A stretch of DNA of 64,000 bases, from positions 612,001 through 676,000 of the forward strand of contig NZ_CP058990.1 of the NCBI RefSeq assembly GCF_019021925.1. Reading direction: 5' to 3'. The notes beneath the pieces were generated by a model. That model saw only the letters and a program-made list of their open reading frames with translations. It ran no database searches and was not told the origin of the DNA. A program made the translations under genes and the position numbers. This DNA comes from Cellulophaga sp. HaHaR_3_176. GTDB lineage: Bacteria > Bacteroidota > Bacteroidia > Flavobacteriales > Flavobacteriaceae. Of the stretch, positions 54,701-63,223 are shown one piece after another; position 1 is the first letter of the stretch, and each line of letters begins with the position of its first letter.

Positions 54701-57389
54701 TAGAAGTGACGATTTAACACAATCAAATTTAATAGAGTCAGGAACGTTCAATACAGTCGATTATCCTGATAGTGTTACTGGAGATGATGCCCGTATTACA
54801 GGTCTACCAGGTGGTAATTTTTATGTGAGAGTAAAAGCTCTAGATAACCCTAAATGTATTGCAGATAGTGATGTTGCTAATATTAGAACTCCTAACGGTC
54901 AATTATTAGTACCATCGGAATCAATAGATAATGTTACATGCGATAATAATGCAGGTAGAATTATAGCTAGAGGTCAAGGTGGATGGGATTCATCTGCTTA
55001 TGATTATAGATTATTATTAGAAGATGCAGCAGGAACAATAACAATTGGTTCTACTACGTATACAGAGCTAGTTTCTTACGGAGTTAATAATGAGTTCGAC
55101 AGTTTATCGAGTGGTAACTACCGAGTAGAAATAAGAGATGTGCAATTATGCGAAAACTTTTTTGAAATTACTTTAGATCCTGTAGATCCTATTATAGTAG
55201 GTATTAGAGAGCCACAAGGTTTAGTTTGCCCAGATGGTAACGATGCCGTTTTAGAAGCTTATGACACCACTAGTGGAGACAGTACAACAGCTACAGCAGG
55301 TGCAAGTGGAGGTGTTGCAGGGGCAGGATATAAATATCAATTATTATACTTAAATAGTGATGATAATACAGATGTAAGTTCGAGAAGTGGTTTACAAGAT
55401 ACACCAACTTTTGACGGTTTAGCGTCAGGTTTTATTAGTGCAGGGTGGTATGCAATCGAAGTTTCTTCGGCATATGAATGTGTAGGGATAAGTATACCTT
55501 ATTACGTGAATCCACCAGCACCTATCGATCCTAAATTAGTACAAGTAAGAGCACCAGGTTGTGGTGGAGAAGGTCAGATGAGGTTAAGTATTGAAAATCC
55601 TGAAGCAGGTTTTACATACGAATACAGATCAAGTGCAACTCCTAATCCAGCTACAGACCCATTCATACCAATGGGAGGAATATCAATTTTAATAGATGGT
55701 GTTCAAGGTTTTTATCAGTATGATGTTAGAAAAACAGGAAGTGCAGGAGCTTGTAAGAGTTTAGCATCAGAAGGAATTACTTTGGTAGATGCTCAGGATA
55801 TTGATTTAATAGCCAGCCTGCCAGATGATATTTCATGTGCAACTGAAAATGATGGTAGAATAGAATCTTTTTCTTCAGGTGGAGTAGGTGGAGAAATGTT
55901 CACGCTTTATTTAGGAGATCCAGCACCAGCATCATCAACTTTCACAGCATTTAACCCAGATCCTTCAGCTACAATGGTTAGAGGACCACAAACAGATGGT
56001 ACTTTTGAAGGCTTAGATGAAGGGACATATTATATTACAGTAACAAGTGGTACTACATGTTATGCTATCGAAGGGCCTTTGGTAATAGAAAGACCAGCAC
56101 CTATTGTTTACGATATAAGCACTACAAATATATTATGTAATGGTGATGATAATGGATCAATAAGAGTTGAAATTTTGAGTGGAGGAGAAGGTCTTGTACA
56201 ATTTGCAATCAATCCAAATTTTAATGATTTCTTTAGTGATGCAGAAAACCCAAATGTTTATGTTTTTGAAAACTTATCTCCAGGTAACGATTATGAAATT
56301 TTAATTCAAGATGAGCAAGGTTGTGGTCAATTTATTTCAGTAGGGTCAATTACAGAGCCAGAAACGTTATCAATTTCTAATGTGTCAATACAACCAGAAA
56401 TTTGTTTAAATGCTTTAGATGGAGAGGTTGCCTTAACAATTATTGGTGGCACACCTTTTGTAGATAATTTTACTTTAGCAACATATTACGAAGTAAAGGT
56501 AGAAGGTGTTGGTTTTGTTACAGCAGACCCTAGTGACCCGACTCAAGGTTATACTAGAAATGATGATTTAGTATTCTCGAACCTTCAGGGTGGCGAATCA
56601 TATACTTTTTATATAAGAGATGTAAATGGTTGTACCGTTGAGAGAAATATAAATATAGGAGTTGGTGTAAACTTAGAAGCTGAAGCGATACCAGAATATG
56701 GTTGTGAAGGTATATTCCCAAACAGTACAGTAACGGTAGAATTTACAGATACTTCAGTGATACCTGAATTGTTATTTAGTTTAGATGTTGACGATATGTC
56801 AATGGCTACAACGCAAAGAACGTATGGAGATTTAATAGCGGGCGATCATACAATATATATATACCATAGTAATGGATGTATGAACCAAGTTAGCTTTACA
56901 ATTGATGAATATTTACCGTTGACATTATCGGTTTCAAAAACAGGGCCAGATGAAATAACAGCAGTTGCAACAGGTGGTTTTGGTAATTACATGTACTCTT
57001 TCCAAGGCTTATCTGCAGTGAGTGAGAATACATTTAACTTAAATGTAGATGCTAATGTTGAGGTTCAGGTAATTGATGAAAAAGGATGTGTAGCAAGAGT
57101 AACTACTCCTTTTAATTTTGATTCAATGGTAGAAATTCCAAACTTTTTCACTCCGAACGGAGATAATAATGGAGATGAGTGGTCTCCTAAAAACAGCGAG
57201 CTATTTCCTTTTATTGATGTGAAAATTTATGATCGATATGGTAGAATTGTAGCACAATTAGATCAAGTCCAAAAATGGGATGGCACCTATGAAGGTCATG
57301 ATTTGCCTACTGGTGATTATTGGTATGTGGTCAATGCAAATGATAGTGATAAACAACAATATGTAGGGCATTTTACACTCTACAGATAA
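48798..57389 (+). CDS. Giant SprB-repeat adhesin-like protein with T9SS type B C-terminus
   Basis: A 2863-residue cell-surface protein. An N-terminal membrane or signal segment (about residues 9-28, WYLIVPVVFFLIITSVIA) leads into many SprB/PKD-like repeats of about 75-90 residues, recognisable by phrases such as VTDANGC, VIDENNC, ITDVTTGC and paired cysteines. The last 90 residues are the gliding-motility C-terminal domain (IPNFFTPNGDNNGDEWSP, KIYDRYGRIV, LPTGDYWYVV) used by type B cargo of the type IX secretion system. SprB in Flavobacterium is a motility adhesin; this paralogue has no SprF-like partner adjacent. It has its own terminator. Confidence 0.9.
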   Translation: MQPKKSRHSWYLIVPVVFFLIITSVIAKNKIYDFIGETSFEFTSSKETTTNQLRKENTSSSKNISSSLASTAAAPLFFTTIITNADQVIPCSIDGAELSRFNLCGDFDDTVITLDQSYSSYSWERLTAGSCPSFDVDAECPTYTCGSQWVEVGTGSTFTLDASGIPSGVGAEYRVSVNGGSPHHIKVKKSTISQTSVKRDYICGVPGRIQITNLSSAYEYAINDGTGFGAWQGAIFDGLLPGTYIVKARLKNTSNTCEYPYAPIEIESKEIDIDVTVVDAQCFGENGSISVQVNDVPGPYKYTLLDSSGIPQEFTSFIASDTYSFAAVGFGTYSVQVETQQCKADSANGIQAPRQDVDVAGDAIVIGEGLFSLSASTEVNSSFGCADITSVDIIVKTSGGAAPYSYMVNGSPTASASYTNQIIHTVTSPGDYNYVITDANGCTITASANVQELSPPSVTASGVDGTCTNGGAKINFNVTNARGYNLSYRTTSTDAFVSTTQISVVDGTYNDLEVRYEQGGFSCTMILPPVTVISDATITGTVTKLGDQTCDGVGGSDGGSIEFGTASGGSGSGFEYSVDGTTFGSAQLFTDLPPGTYSPIIRDNSGCRLELTAIVIEPVNPPTDLNFTQSNINCALGTTDVQLSAVSASSIANYQIISPVAANNGANDTFTGLSTSTSYTFQITDANGCIYTESFTPIVISSIRARTKAGGDTRVCNGVSDGSGTFIIDGYNTDFTYQINSEPISAPQSTSEVDLTSRGVGIYTITVTDVETGCTDTASIEIEESAPLDLAPIVTDMSCANNNRGRVVANTTGGWGSYRYTLEDPNGVVVGPQTNRTFSNLAVPSTPATPYVLTVTDAEGCTTSFNFELTPLTSPTIAIASSNLCYEPVAGASVTVSATGGTPGSGYSYRINNGTYQTSPTFDNLSPGTHTVQVIDENNCSDDISVTVNRQLRVSTTVETEIPCGPTPGEIRVNISNGYLSNATPKNYQVSIDGGITFGAIQTFTSNSFLYPVTAGGDYVFRVTDNLSCEAFSENLEVKEADNIAATADPIPASCGETSNGGVRILPDATSGVPPFEIDFGNTGTYTPQTVYTGLNAGQTYAYTVRDARGCLTLGLDVTIPTSPNAPPNASISATNATCSLTGTNTGTIVVNSVADGTPDFTYIVIDAFGVEVVRVGPTPNTSEVISHPDLIPGSYTVRTVDALGCSDIDNVSISQGDVSVVPDPVTPICNVAGFSNTITILGGEPAPPGSDPEFLIRLIDDPSAPVSPNSPPRRHTFNGLELGVTYTVEITDVTTGCIYFEEIPPQDGPTDLDITATSPTVFCDDFGNGRTEYEVVDFTGPNLVIDLIDPATGNVLQTHSPTGLTGGSGSLYANIFDVVPGNYTIRVTDADTCTDATSIDVVLNVPNLDIISNIPANCNALGQLTVRGSGGAGGPYTYAFIPSGSTPDKDGTLTPETTDDFTSDNTAVLPGSLSGMVYDIWVMDSRGCTFNVSDDVILLQPSLPAPTVVVDNQCAASAASFDITVSMPSWVDTPSYTLNGEQNFTGIFTVSTPGIYTINVVDANGCTGTGTADVYEFLSGTGEFTSLPICNNPDGTITITTNGGSGDFTFELQDDLGNTIVATPTNTTGIFTGQAPGDYQVLVTDNIVNDGTGFCTFTVPVNLDFATQPIIESEFKEDISCNGADDGSITITLQAGTDIDSPVSFELTNTGTSATVTNATGVFNGLEQGSYVVEATSARGCSVSSNVLTIDEPAVFEISASNTDFTCEIGSNRFSSSTITVNIDQVGTVGTGYRYSITGYENYQSSNTFEIIDDGSTQVITVYAIDGNGCRDEVTLAPIAPPSEVESTLTLLSALNCEDPERVRINIIGTNNFTIQTTSATPIADVTNSGSDQFVTIDLPNSGEYLFVVRDNITGCLYPMPRHDVVNPIPPIAAIREAQPVQCFGDSNGALFITVADYVGEYEYEVYRSDDLTQSNLIESGTFNTVDYPDSVTGDDARITGLPGGNFYVRVKALDNPKCIADSDVANIRTPNGQLLVPSESIDNVTCDNNAGRIIARGQGGWDSSAYDYRLLLEDAAGTITIGSTTYTELVSYGVNNEFDSLSSGNYRVEIRDVQLCENFFEITLDPVDPIIVGIREPQGLVCPDGNDAVLEAYDTTSGDSTTATAGASGGVAGAGYKYQLLYLNSDDNTDVSSRSGLQDTPTFDGLASGFISAGWYAIEVSSAYECVGISIPYYVNPPAPIDPKLVQVRAPGCGGEGQMRLSIENPEAGFTYEYRSSATPNPATDPFIPMGGISILIDGVQGFYQYDVRKTGSAGACKSLASEGITLVDAQDIDLIASLPDDISCATENDGRIESFSSGGVGGEMFTLYLGDPAPASSTFTAFNPDPSATMVRGPQTDGTFEGLDEGTYYITVTSGTTCYAIEGPLVIERPAPIVYDISTTNILCNGDDNGSIRVEILSGGEGLVQFAINPNFNDFFSDAENPNVYVFENLSPGNDYEILIQDEQGCGQFISVGSITEPETLSISNVSIQPEICLNALDGEVALTIIGGTPFVDNFTLATYYEVKVEGVGFVTADPSDPTQGYTRNDDLVFSNLQGGESYTFYIRDVNGCTVERNINIGVGVNLEAEAIPEYGCEGIFPNSTVTVEFTDTSVIPELLFSLDVDDMSMATTQRTYGDLIAGDHTIYIYHSNGCMNQVSFTIDEYLPLTLSVSKTGPDEITAVATGGFGNYMYSFQGLSAVSENTFNLNVDANVEVQVIDEKGCVARVTTPFNFDSMVEIPNFFTPNGDNNGDEWSPKNSELFPFIDVKIYDRYGRIVAQLDQVQKWDGTYEGHDLPTGDYWYVVNANDSDKQQYVGHFTLYR

Positions 57390-57416
57390 CAATTAAATTT
57401 TGATTGGTTTGGTTTC

Positions 57417-57448
57417 AAAAGGCGGCAAAAAAAAATTGTCGTCTTTTT
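57417..57448 (+). terminator. Terminator after the adhesin gene
   Basis: AAAAGGCGGCAA pairs with TTGTCGTCTTTT (two G-U pairs) around a loop of seven A residues, and a T run follows. It lies about 28 bp after the stop. Confidence 0.8.
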
Positions 57449-57482
57449 GATTTTATTTAGTTCAAAATAAAAAGTAATGTTG

Positions 57483-57490
57483 TATATTTG
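57483..57490 (+). promoter_or_regulatory. Candidate -7 element for tRNA-Pro
   Basis: TATATTTG fits the Bacteroidota -7 consensus TAnnTTTG and lies 46 bp upstream of the mature tRNA end. The matching -33 TTG element is weak (TTC at 57461). Confidence 0.45.
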
Positions 57491-57536
57491 CAGTCCGAAA
57501 AATATTGGTGTTTATTTTTTTAGTAAATATCGTTTT

Positions 57537-57614
57537 CGGGGTGTAGCGTAGCCCGGTTATCGCGCCGCGTTTGGGACGCGGAGGTCGCAGGTTCGAATCC
57601 TGCCACCCCGACCA
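57537..57614 (+). tRNA. tRNA-Pro (anticodon TGG)
   Basis: The acceptor stem CGGGGTG (57537-57543) pairs with CACCCCG (57604-57610), then discriminator A and an encoded CCA (57612-57614). The anticodon stem CCGCG/CGCGG surrounds loop TTTGGGA, giving anticodon TGG. The T loop region GGTTCGAATCC is canonical. A strong terminator follows at 57624. Confidence 0.98.
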
Positions 57615-57623
57615 AAATAAACT

Positions 57624-57660
57624 AAACCTGTTAATCATTTGATTAACAGGTTTTTTTATT
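57624..57660 (+). terminator. Terminator after tRNA-Pro
   Basis: A perfect 14-bp stem AAACCTGTTAATCA/TGATTAACAGGTTT with a 2-base loop is followed by a T-rich tail. Confidence 0.9.
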
Positions 57661-57776
57661 TTATATCAATCTTAAATATTTCTCTGTACTAAATAAGTAA
57701 TCATTGGGTATCTTAATCAATAAATGATTATTTACAAATAAGCTATTTCTGTAGCTGATAATTTAGAATTTAAAGT

Positions 57777-58379
57777 TTAGCGTAATTCAACATCATTTTC
57801 ATCAGAATGCATACCAAATACTAAAAATAAAATAGTATTATATTTATGTTTTAGACTAATACGTAGTACGTTAAAAGCTTTTGTAATTTGTGCTTCTACC
57901 GTTTTTGGAGATATGTTTAAATATTCTGCAATTTCAATATTAGACAGGCCTTCTTTTTTACTCAATGAAAATATTTCACGACACTTTGGGGGTAGTTTTT
58001 CTATTTCTTTAGTAACTACATGTATCATTTTTTCAATCATCTTATCATCTGAATTTTCAACTACTTCTGCTAACGACTGGTAATATTTCATTTGAAGCAT
58101 CATAACCGATTTATCTTTCTTATAGCTATTAATAAATTCGTTATAAATTGACTTGTATAGAAAACTTTGTATAGAGAATTCAGCATTTAATTTTTTTCGA
58201 TGCTGCCAAGTTTTTAAAAATACATTCTGAACAATATCTTCAGCTAAGGTATGATCATTAATTAGGCTCATTGCATACCCATACAATCTTCTGTGATATT
58301 TATCTAATAGAAACATATAGGCCTTTTCATCTCCTTTTCCTAGGCTCTTAATCAAGTCTGAATTGTTTGTGAAGTCCAT
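57777..58379 (-). CDS. ECF sigma factor (FecI-type, Bacteroidetes family 1)
   Basis: A 200-residue sigma factor. Region 2 includes AYMFLLDKYHRRLYGYAMSL and EDIVQNVFLKTWQHR. Region 4 is LPPKCREIFSLSKKEGLSNI and EIAEYLNISPKTVEAQITKA. The size and the start (LIKSLGKGDEKAY) are typical of sigma factors that pair with FecR in SusC/SusD regulation. The fecR gene lies divergently 148 bp away rather than downstream, so the intergenic region must drive both. Confidence 0.92.
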   Translation of the reverse strand: MDFTNNSDLIKSLGKGDEKAYMFLLDKYHRRLYGYAMSLINDHTLAEDIVQNVFLKTWQHRKKLNAEFSIQSFLYKSIYNEFINSYKKDKSVMMLQMKYYQSLAEVVENSDDKMIEKMIHVVTKEIEKLPPKCREIFSLSKKEGLSNIEIAEYLNISPKTVEAQITKAFNVLRISLKHKYNTILFLVFGMHSDENDVELR

Positions 58380-58527
58380 TTTTTATTTTATAAAACCTTA
58401 CAATACTATGAATATCACAATTAATATGCAAGTATTATGTGAATTTGAAAAAAAATAACACATAAAAGTAAGGGTATTGTTATTTGGTCTTGTATTAATA
58501 ATATGAAACGTCAAAGAAACATGATAG

Positions 58528-59691
58528 ATGATTAAAGATGAAATTAATATTTGTCTACTAAAATATCTAAACAACTCAGCTACAGGGGCTGATTTAGATA
58601 TTTTGAATAACTGGATTCAAAAACCATCTAACGAGATACTTTTTAAAGAATATATTGAAACCCATTTTGCAATAACTATGAGTATGAATAAAGCAGATTC
58701 TTCAGAAATAAGGAGAAAACTTCTGAAAGAAATTCGAAAAGAAAAAAATCTTTTTTATCGTATTAAACCAAAATCAATATTAAAGTATGCGGCTGTAGGT
58801 TTTTTCTTTTTAGGTATGGGTTACATTTTTCAAATAATTATAGGTGAATCTGAGCTTGAAAATATCCCCCTTCCAACGGAAGAGGCTATTACATTAGAGT
58901 TAGAAAACGGAAATATTAAAATTATATCTGAAGATGGTTCAACTAAAATAGTTGATGTTGATGGACAAGTTGTAGGCAAGCAAAAAGGGCAACAATTAGT
59001 TTATTCTAATGATGTAGGTGTATCTAAAGAATCTTATAATACCCTTACAGTACCTTATGGAAAAAGATTTGATTTGAATCTTTCCGACGGTACAAAAGTT
59101 CATCTCAATGCAGGAAGCTCTCTTCGTTACCCCGTAAAATTTTTACCTGGAAAAATTAGGCAAGTTTTTTTAAAAGGAGAGGCCTATTTTGACGTTGCCG
59201 AAAATAAAAAAAATCCATTTATTGTAAATGCATACGAACTTAATGTACAAGTTGTAGGTACAGAATTTAATGTTGTTGCATACCCAGAAAATGTGAATAC
59301 CGATGTAATTCTTATTGAAGGGTCGGTAGGTTTATATGAAAGTAATGAACAGTTTGATATAGAAAAAAACACCATGTTAAAGCCTGGTTTTAAAGCTAGT
59401 TTTGATAAAGAGCATAAAACGATTAATACAGGTAAAGTAAATACTACGCTTTATACCTCTTGGATAGATGGCACTATATTTTTTAGAAATGAACCTTTTG
59501 ATAATATTATAAAAAGTTTAGAACGCCAGTATAATACTACCATAATTAATAATAATAAGACACTAGGTAATGAAACATTTAACGCTAGTATTGAAGTTGA
59601 GAGAGAAAGCTTAGAAGAGGTATTGAACTACTTTAATAAGGTTTATGCCATAGAATACCAAGTTGTGAATAACAAAGTGATTATAAACTAA
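58528..59691 (+). CDS. FecR-family anti-sigma factor
   Basis: A 387-residue inner-membrane anti-sigma protein. An N-terminal cytoplasmic sigma-binding region (about 1-85) precedes one membrane helix (about 88-108, YAAVGFFFLGMGYIFQIIIG). The FecR domain (about 170-290) has GKRFDLNLSDGTKVHLNAGS and KGEAYFDVAENKKNPFIV. A DUF4974 domain (about 315-385) ends the protein (FRNEPFDNIIKSLERQYN). It should hold the divergent sigma factor inactive until the STN-type SusC signals substrate. SusC follows at 59862. Confidence 0.93.
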   Translation: MIKDEINICLLKYLNNSATGADLDILNNWIQKPSNEILFKEYIETHFAITMSMNKADSSEIRRKLLKEIRKEKNLFYRIKPKSILKYAAVGFFFLGMGYIFQIIIGESELENIPLPTEEAITLELENGNIKIISEDGSTKIVDVDGQVVGKQKGQQLVYSNDVGVSKESYNTLTVPYGKRFDLNLSDGTKVHLNAGSSLRYPVKFLPGKIRQVFLKGEAYFDVAENKKNPFIVNAYELNVQVVGTEFNVVAYPENVNTDVILIEGSVGLYESNEQFDIEKNTMLKPGFKASFDKEHKTINTGKVNTTLYTSWIDGTIFFRNEPFDNIIKSLERQYNTTIINNNKTLGNETFNASIEVERESLEEVLNYFNKVYAIEYQVVNNKVIIN

Positions 59692-59779
59692 CTCAAAACC
59701 AAAAATATATGATATAAAACTATTAATGATGAGCATTGAAAAGTAGGAGTATTTAATCCATTTTAATTAGGATAAAAAA

Positions 59780-59809
59780 AATCGGAAAATGCGCTAACAT
59801 TCCCCGATT
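59780..59809 (+). other. Hairpin between fecR and susC
   Basis: AATCGGAAAATG (59780-59791) pairs with CATTCCCCGATT (59798-59809) as 4 + 6 bp around a 2x2 internal loop. No T run follows, so it is not a standard terminator. It may stabilise or separate the susC mRNA from fecR (inference). Confidence 0.45.
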
Positions 59810-59861
59810 ATAAAACGTGATTAAACTCTAAATAATTTAACCAACAAAACACGCTAAATAT

Positions 59862-62800
59862 ATGAAAAAAGCACTAAACCCTTTTGCTCAAAGTATTGGG
59901 GTACCAAAAATTGATCTTAAAATGAAATTATCCTTGTTTTTTTTAGTGATAACAATGTTTTCTTTGCAAGCTAATACAGCTTATTCTCAAAAAACAAAGA
60001 TTTCATTAAGTATGAATAATGTTACCATGTCACAGGTAATTGATGAAATAGAAGTAAAGACAGAGTTTAAATTTATCTTTAATACTAAAGCTTTAGATTT
60101 AAAAAGGTTGGTTTCTATAAATGTCGAACATCTTACTGTAGATAAAATATTAGAAAAGTTATTCAACCAAACCAAAACGACTTTTGAAATAGATAATAAG
60201 AAAATTCTTCTTCGACAAATAAAGGCGAATAAAGTAGTTTCTGTAGATGCATCTGAAGTAGTTACTTCTCAAGATTTTCAAGTTAATGGGGTAGTTACAG
60301 ATGAAACAGGGGCTCCATTACCAGGAGCTAGTATTGTAGAGAAAGGTACTACTAATGGTACACAAACTGATTTTGATGGTAAATTTTCTTTAAATGTAGT
60401 AGATCAAAATGCTATACTTTTAGTTTCTTATATAGGTTTCATAAGAAAAGAAGTTCCGTCAAATAGCGGAGGGCTCTTATCTATAATCTTAAAAGAAGAT
60501 TCTGCTAAGCTAGAAGAAGTAATTGTAGTTGGTTATGGAACACAGAAAAAATCAGACATTACGGGTTCAATTGCTTCGGTAAAAAGTGAAGACTTTAATC
60601 AAGGGGTAGTGACAAACCCAGGCCAACTTTTACAAGGTAAATTAGCTGGGGTAAATGTAGCTGCTGTAAGTGGTGAACCTGGCGCGGCTCAAAACATTAT
60701 TGTACGTGGTGTAGGTAGCCTTCGATCGGGTACAACGCCTCTTTTTGTTATTGATGGTTTTCCTATTGACAATAGTACAACAGGCTTAGATTCAAACCCT
60801 TTGAATTTTATAAACCCTCAAGATATAGCATCTATGGATGTTCTAAAAGATGCTTCTGCTACGGCAATTTATGGAGCTCGTGCGGCTAACGGTGTTATTG
60901 TGATTACTACCAAAAAAGGTGAAACTGGCAAAACTAAGATGAATTTGTCGGTTTCGACAGCTATAGCTAATCTTTCAAATAAAATAGACGTGTTTAGCGC
61001 TTCTGAATTTAGACAACAAGTGTCTGCAGTTGGTGGTACTTTAGATGATCAAGGAGGAAATACTGATTGGCAAGATGCATTGACAAGAACGGCAGTATCA
61101 AAAAATATAAACTTTTCTATGAGTGGTGGTGCTAGTGATAAGTTTTCTTATTTCGTATCTACTGGTTTTGATAATCAAGAAGGTATTTTAGAAAACAGTT
61201 CATTAAAGCGATATTCAGGTAGAGTAAACTTAAACCAGAAAGCTTTAGACGGACGTTTTAATGTAGATTTTAATTTAACGGCTTCAAGAGTATTGAATGA
61301 AAGGTCTGATGATGGGTCTGCAGAGAACACTGTTAATGAGCAGAGTACGATTATAGATATGTTGCAGCTGAACCCAACGATTCCTGTATTTACTGATGGG
61401 GAGCCAACTTTTTTAGACGAACGCTTAAATCCAGTTCTTCGTAATGAAATTTACTCAGATTTAGCGAACCAAAACCGAATTTTGGCTAATATTTCGCCAT
61501 CTTTTGAAATCATAAAAGGGTTAAGATATAAAGCTAGTTTAGGTGTTGATTATTCATTAACAACACGCGATCAACAACAGTTACCTTATGCTTTGTTAGA
61601 AGGTAGTGAAGATGGTTTTTTAAATACTTTTACCACTTCTAATAGTACTTTTTTAATTGAGAATACAATAACTTATTCATTTGATAAAGGAAAGCATAAT
61701 GTAGTGGGCTTGGCAGGTCATTCATATCAAGAAACTAATGTAGAGCGAAAGGAATTACAATTAGAAGGCTTTGCTTTAAATGGTATTGAACCTCGTTTTC
61801 AAGATCAAATTAGCACCGAATTATTACCCACTTCATTAAATTCTGAAGCTTTTACAAATGAACTACAATCTTTTTTTGGTAGGGTACAATATGCATATGA
61901 TAGCAAATATTTGTTAACTGCAACTATGCGTGCCGATGGTTCTTCTAAATTCGGAAAAAATAATAAATATGGATACTTTCCGTCAATAGGATTAGGTTGG
62001 AATATACATAAAGAGAATTTTATGGCTGACAATACATTGTTTACTAATCTTAAATTGAGAGCTAGTTGGGGGCAAACAGGTAATCAAGATGGCATTGACA
62101 GTAAAGTTAGCTTAGCTAGTTTTGTAGATTCCAAAAGTGATAATGACACCTACCCGTTAGATTCAAATGCTTCGACATTGGATGGTTATCCTTTCGGGAC
62201 AGTAGCTGTTAGAACAGACAATCCAGACCTAAAATGGGAAGTAGCTACGCAAGCTACTGTTGGTCTTGACTTTGGATTAATAAATAACCGATTGACAGGT
62301 TCATTCGATTACTTTAATAAAGTAACAAGCGATGTGGTTTTGTTCGCTTTTAAAATCGACCCTATTCAACCAACAGATAAATTTTGGACGAATATTGAAG
62401 ATATGGAAATTCATAACTCAGGTATTGAATTTGCATTGGACTACAATAGTGATTTTACTAAAGATTTTTCATACAATATTGGAGGTAATATTGCATATAC
62501 GAATAATAAGGTGGTTAATTCGCCATATTCTATCTTAACTACAGGATCTGCATTAGGAGCAGGTCAAACAGGAGCAACTATTAATGGATATCTGAATAAT
62601 GAGCCAGTAGGTACTTTCTATATTAAAGAATTTATTGGTATAGGTGATGACGGAAAAAATCAATTTAGAGATGTTGTTGCTGATGGTCAGGATTTAGATA
62701 ATGACCGAATCGCGGCTGGTAGTGCTTTGCCAGACATAATTTATGCTTTCTTTTTAAATTTTAAATACAAGCAACTTTCTTTAGGCTTAAATTTTAACGG

Positions 62801-63206
62801 AGTTTCTGGAAATAAAATTTACAACCACACTGCAATGACATTATTCGGTAGAGGTCAACTAAGTAGAAGTTTAAATACAACTGATTTCGCAACAGAATTT
62901 TCTAATGAAGATCTTAGTAATTCAAATGAAGTATCTACTCGTTATTTAGAAGATGGTAGTTATTTACGATTGAATAATGCCACTTTGGCGTATACCTTAA
63001 ATCCTAAAGGTGTCTTTGGTGATGTTGTTAATGGCATTAGATTTTCACTTACAGGACAAAATTTATTTGTAATTAGTGACTATTCAGGTTTTGATCCTGA
63101 AGTAAATACAGGAAGTACAGTAGATGGTATTCAAACATTCGGAATAGACCGTTTTACTTACCCTACGCCTAGAACATTTCTATTAGGATTAAATGTATCA
63201 TTTTAA
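59862..63206 (+). CDS. SusC/RagA-family TonB-dependent receptor with STN domain
   Basis: A 1114-residue outer-membrane receptor. After the signal peptide (ends about residue 43, NTAYSQ) come the STN signalling domain (about 48-118, NVTMSQVIDEIEVKTEFKFI), a carboxypeptidase-like domain (about 135-215, GAPLPGASIVEKGTTNGT), the SusC plug (VVGYGTQKKSDITGSIASV, LRSGTTPLFVIDGFPI, ATAIYGARAANGVIVITTKKG) and the barrel ending FLLGLNVSF. The STN domain means it can relay substrate binding to FecR. SusD starts 17 bp after the stop. Substrate is not evident; no glycosidase is yet seen. Confidence 0.95.
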   Translation: MKKALNPFAQSIGVPKIDLKMKLSLFFLVITMFSLQANTAYSQKTKISLSMNNVTMSQVIDEIEVKTEFKFIFNTKALDLKRLVSINVEHLTVDKILEKLFNQTKTTFEIDNKKILLRQIKANKVVSVDASEVVTSQDFQVNGVVTDETGAPLPGASIVEKGTTNGTQTDFDGKFSLNVVDQNAILLVSYIGFIRKEVPSNSGGLLSIILKEDSAKLEEVIVVGYGTQKKSDITGSIASVKSEDFNQGVVTNPGQLLQGKLAGVNVAAVSGEPGAAQNIIVRGVGSLRSGTTPLFVIDGFPIDNSTTGLDSNPLNFINPQDIASMDVLKDASATAIYGARAANGVIVITTKKGETGKTKMNLSVSTAIANLSNKIDVFSASEFRQQVSAVGGTLDDQGGNTDWQDALTRTAVSKNINFSMSGGASDKFSYFVSTGFDNQEGILENSSLKRYSGRVNLNQKALDGRFNVDFNLTASRVLNERSDDGSAENTVNEQSTIIDMLQLNPTIPVFTDGEPTFLDERLNPVLRNEIYSDLANQNRILANISPSFEIIKGLRYKASLGVDYSLTTRDQQQLPYALLEGSEDGFLNTFTTSNSTFLIENTITYSFDKGKHNVVGLAGHSYQETNVERKELQLEGFALNGIEPRFQDQISTELLPTSLNSEAFTNELQSFFGRVQYAYDSKYLLTATMRADGSSKFGKNNKYGYFPSIGLGWNIHKENFMADNTLFTNLKLRASWGQTGNQDGIDSKVSLASFVDSKSDNDTYPLDSNASTLDGYPFGTVAVRTDNPDLKWEVATQATVGLDFGLINNRLTGSFDYFNKVTSDVVLFAFKIDPIQPTDKFWTNIEDMEIHNSGIEFALDYNSDFTKDFSYNIGGNIAYTNNKVVNSPYSILTTGSALGAGQTGATINGYLNNEPVGTFYIKEFIGIGDDGKNQFRDVVADGQDLDNDRIAAGSALPDIIYAFFLNFKYKQLSLGLNFNGVSGNKIYNHTAMTLFGRGQLSRSLNTTDFATEFSNEDLSNSNEVSTRYLEDGSYLRLNNATLAYTLNPKGVFGDVVNGIRFSLTGQNLFVISDYSGFDPEVNTGSTVDGIQTFGIDRFTYPTPRTFLLGLNVSF

Positions 63207-63223
63207 TAAAAAATAATTTACAG

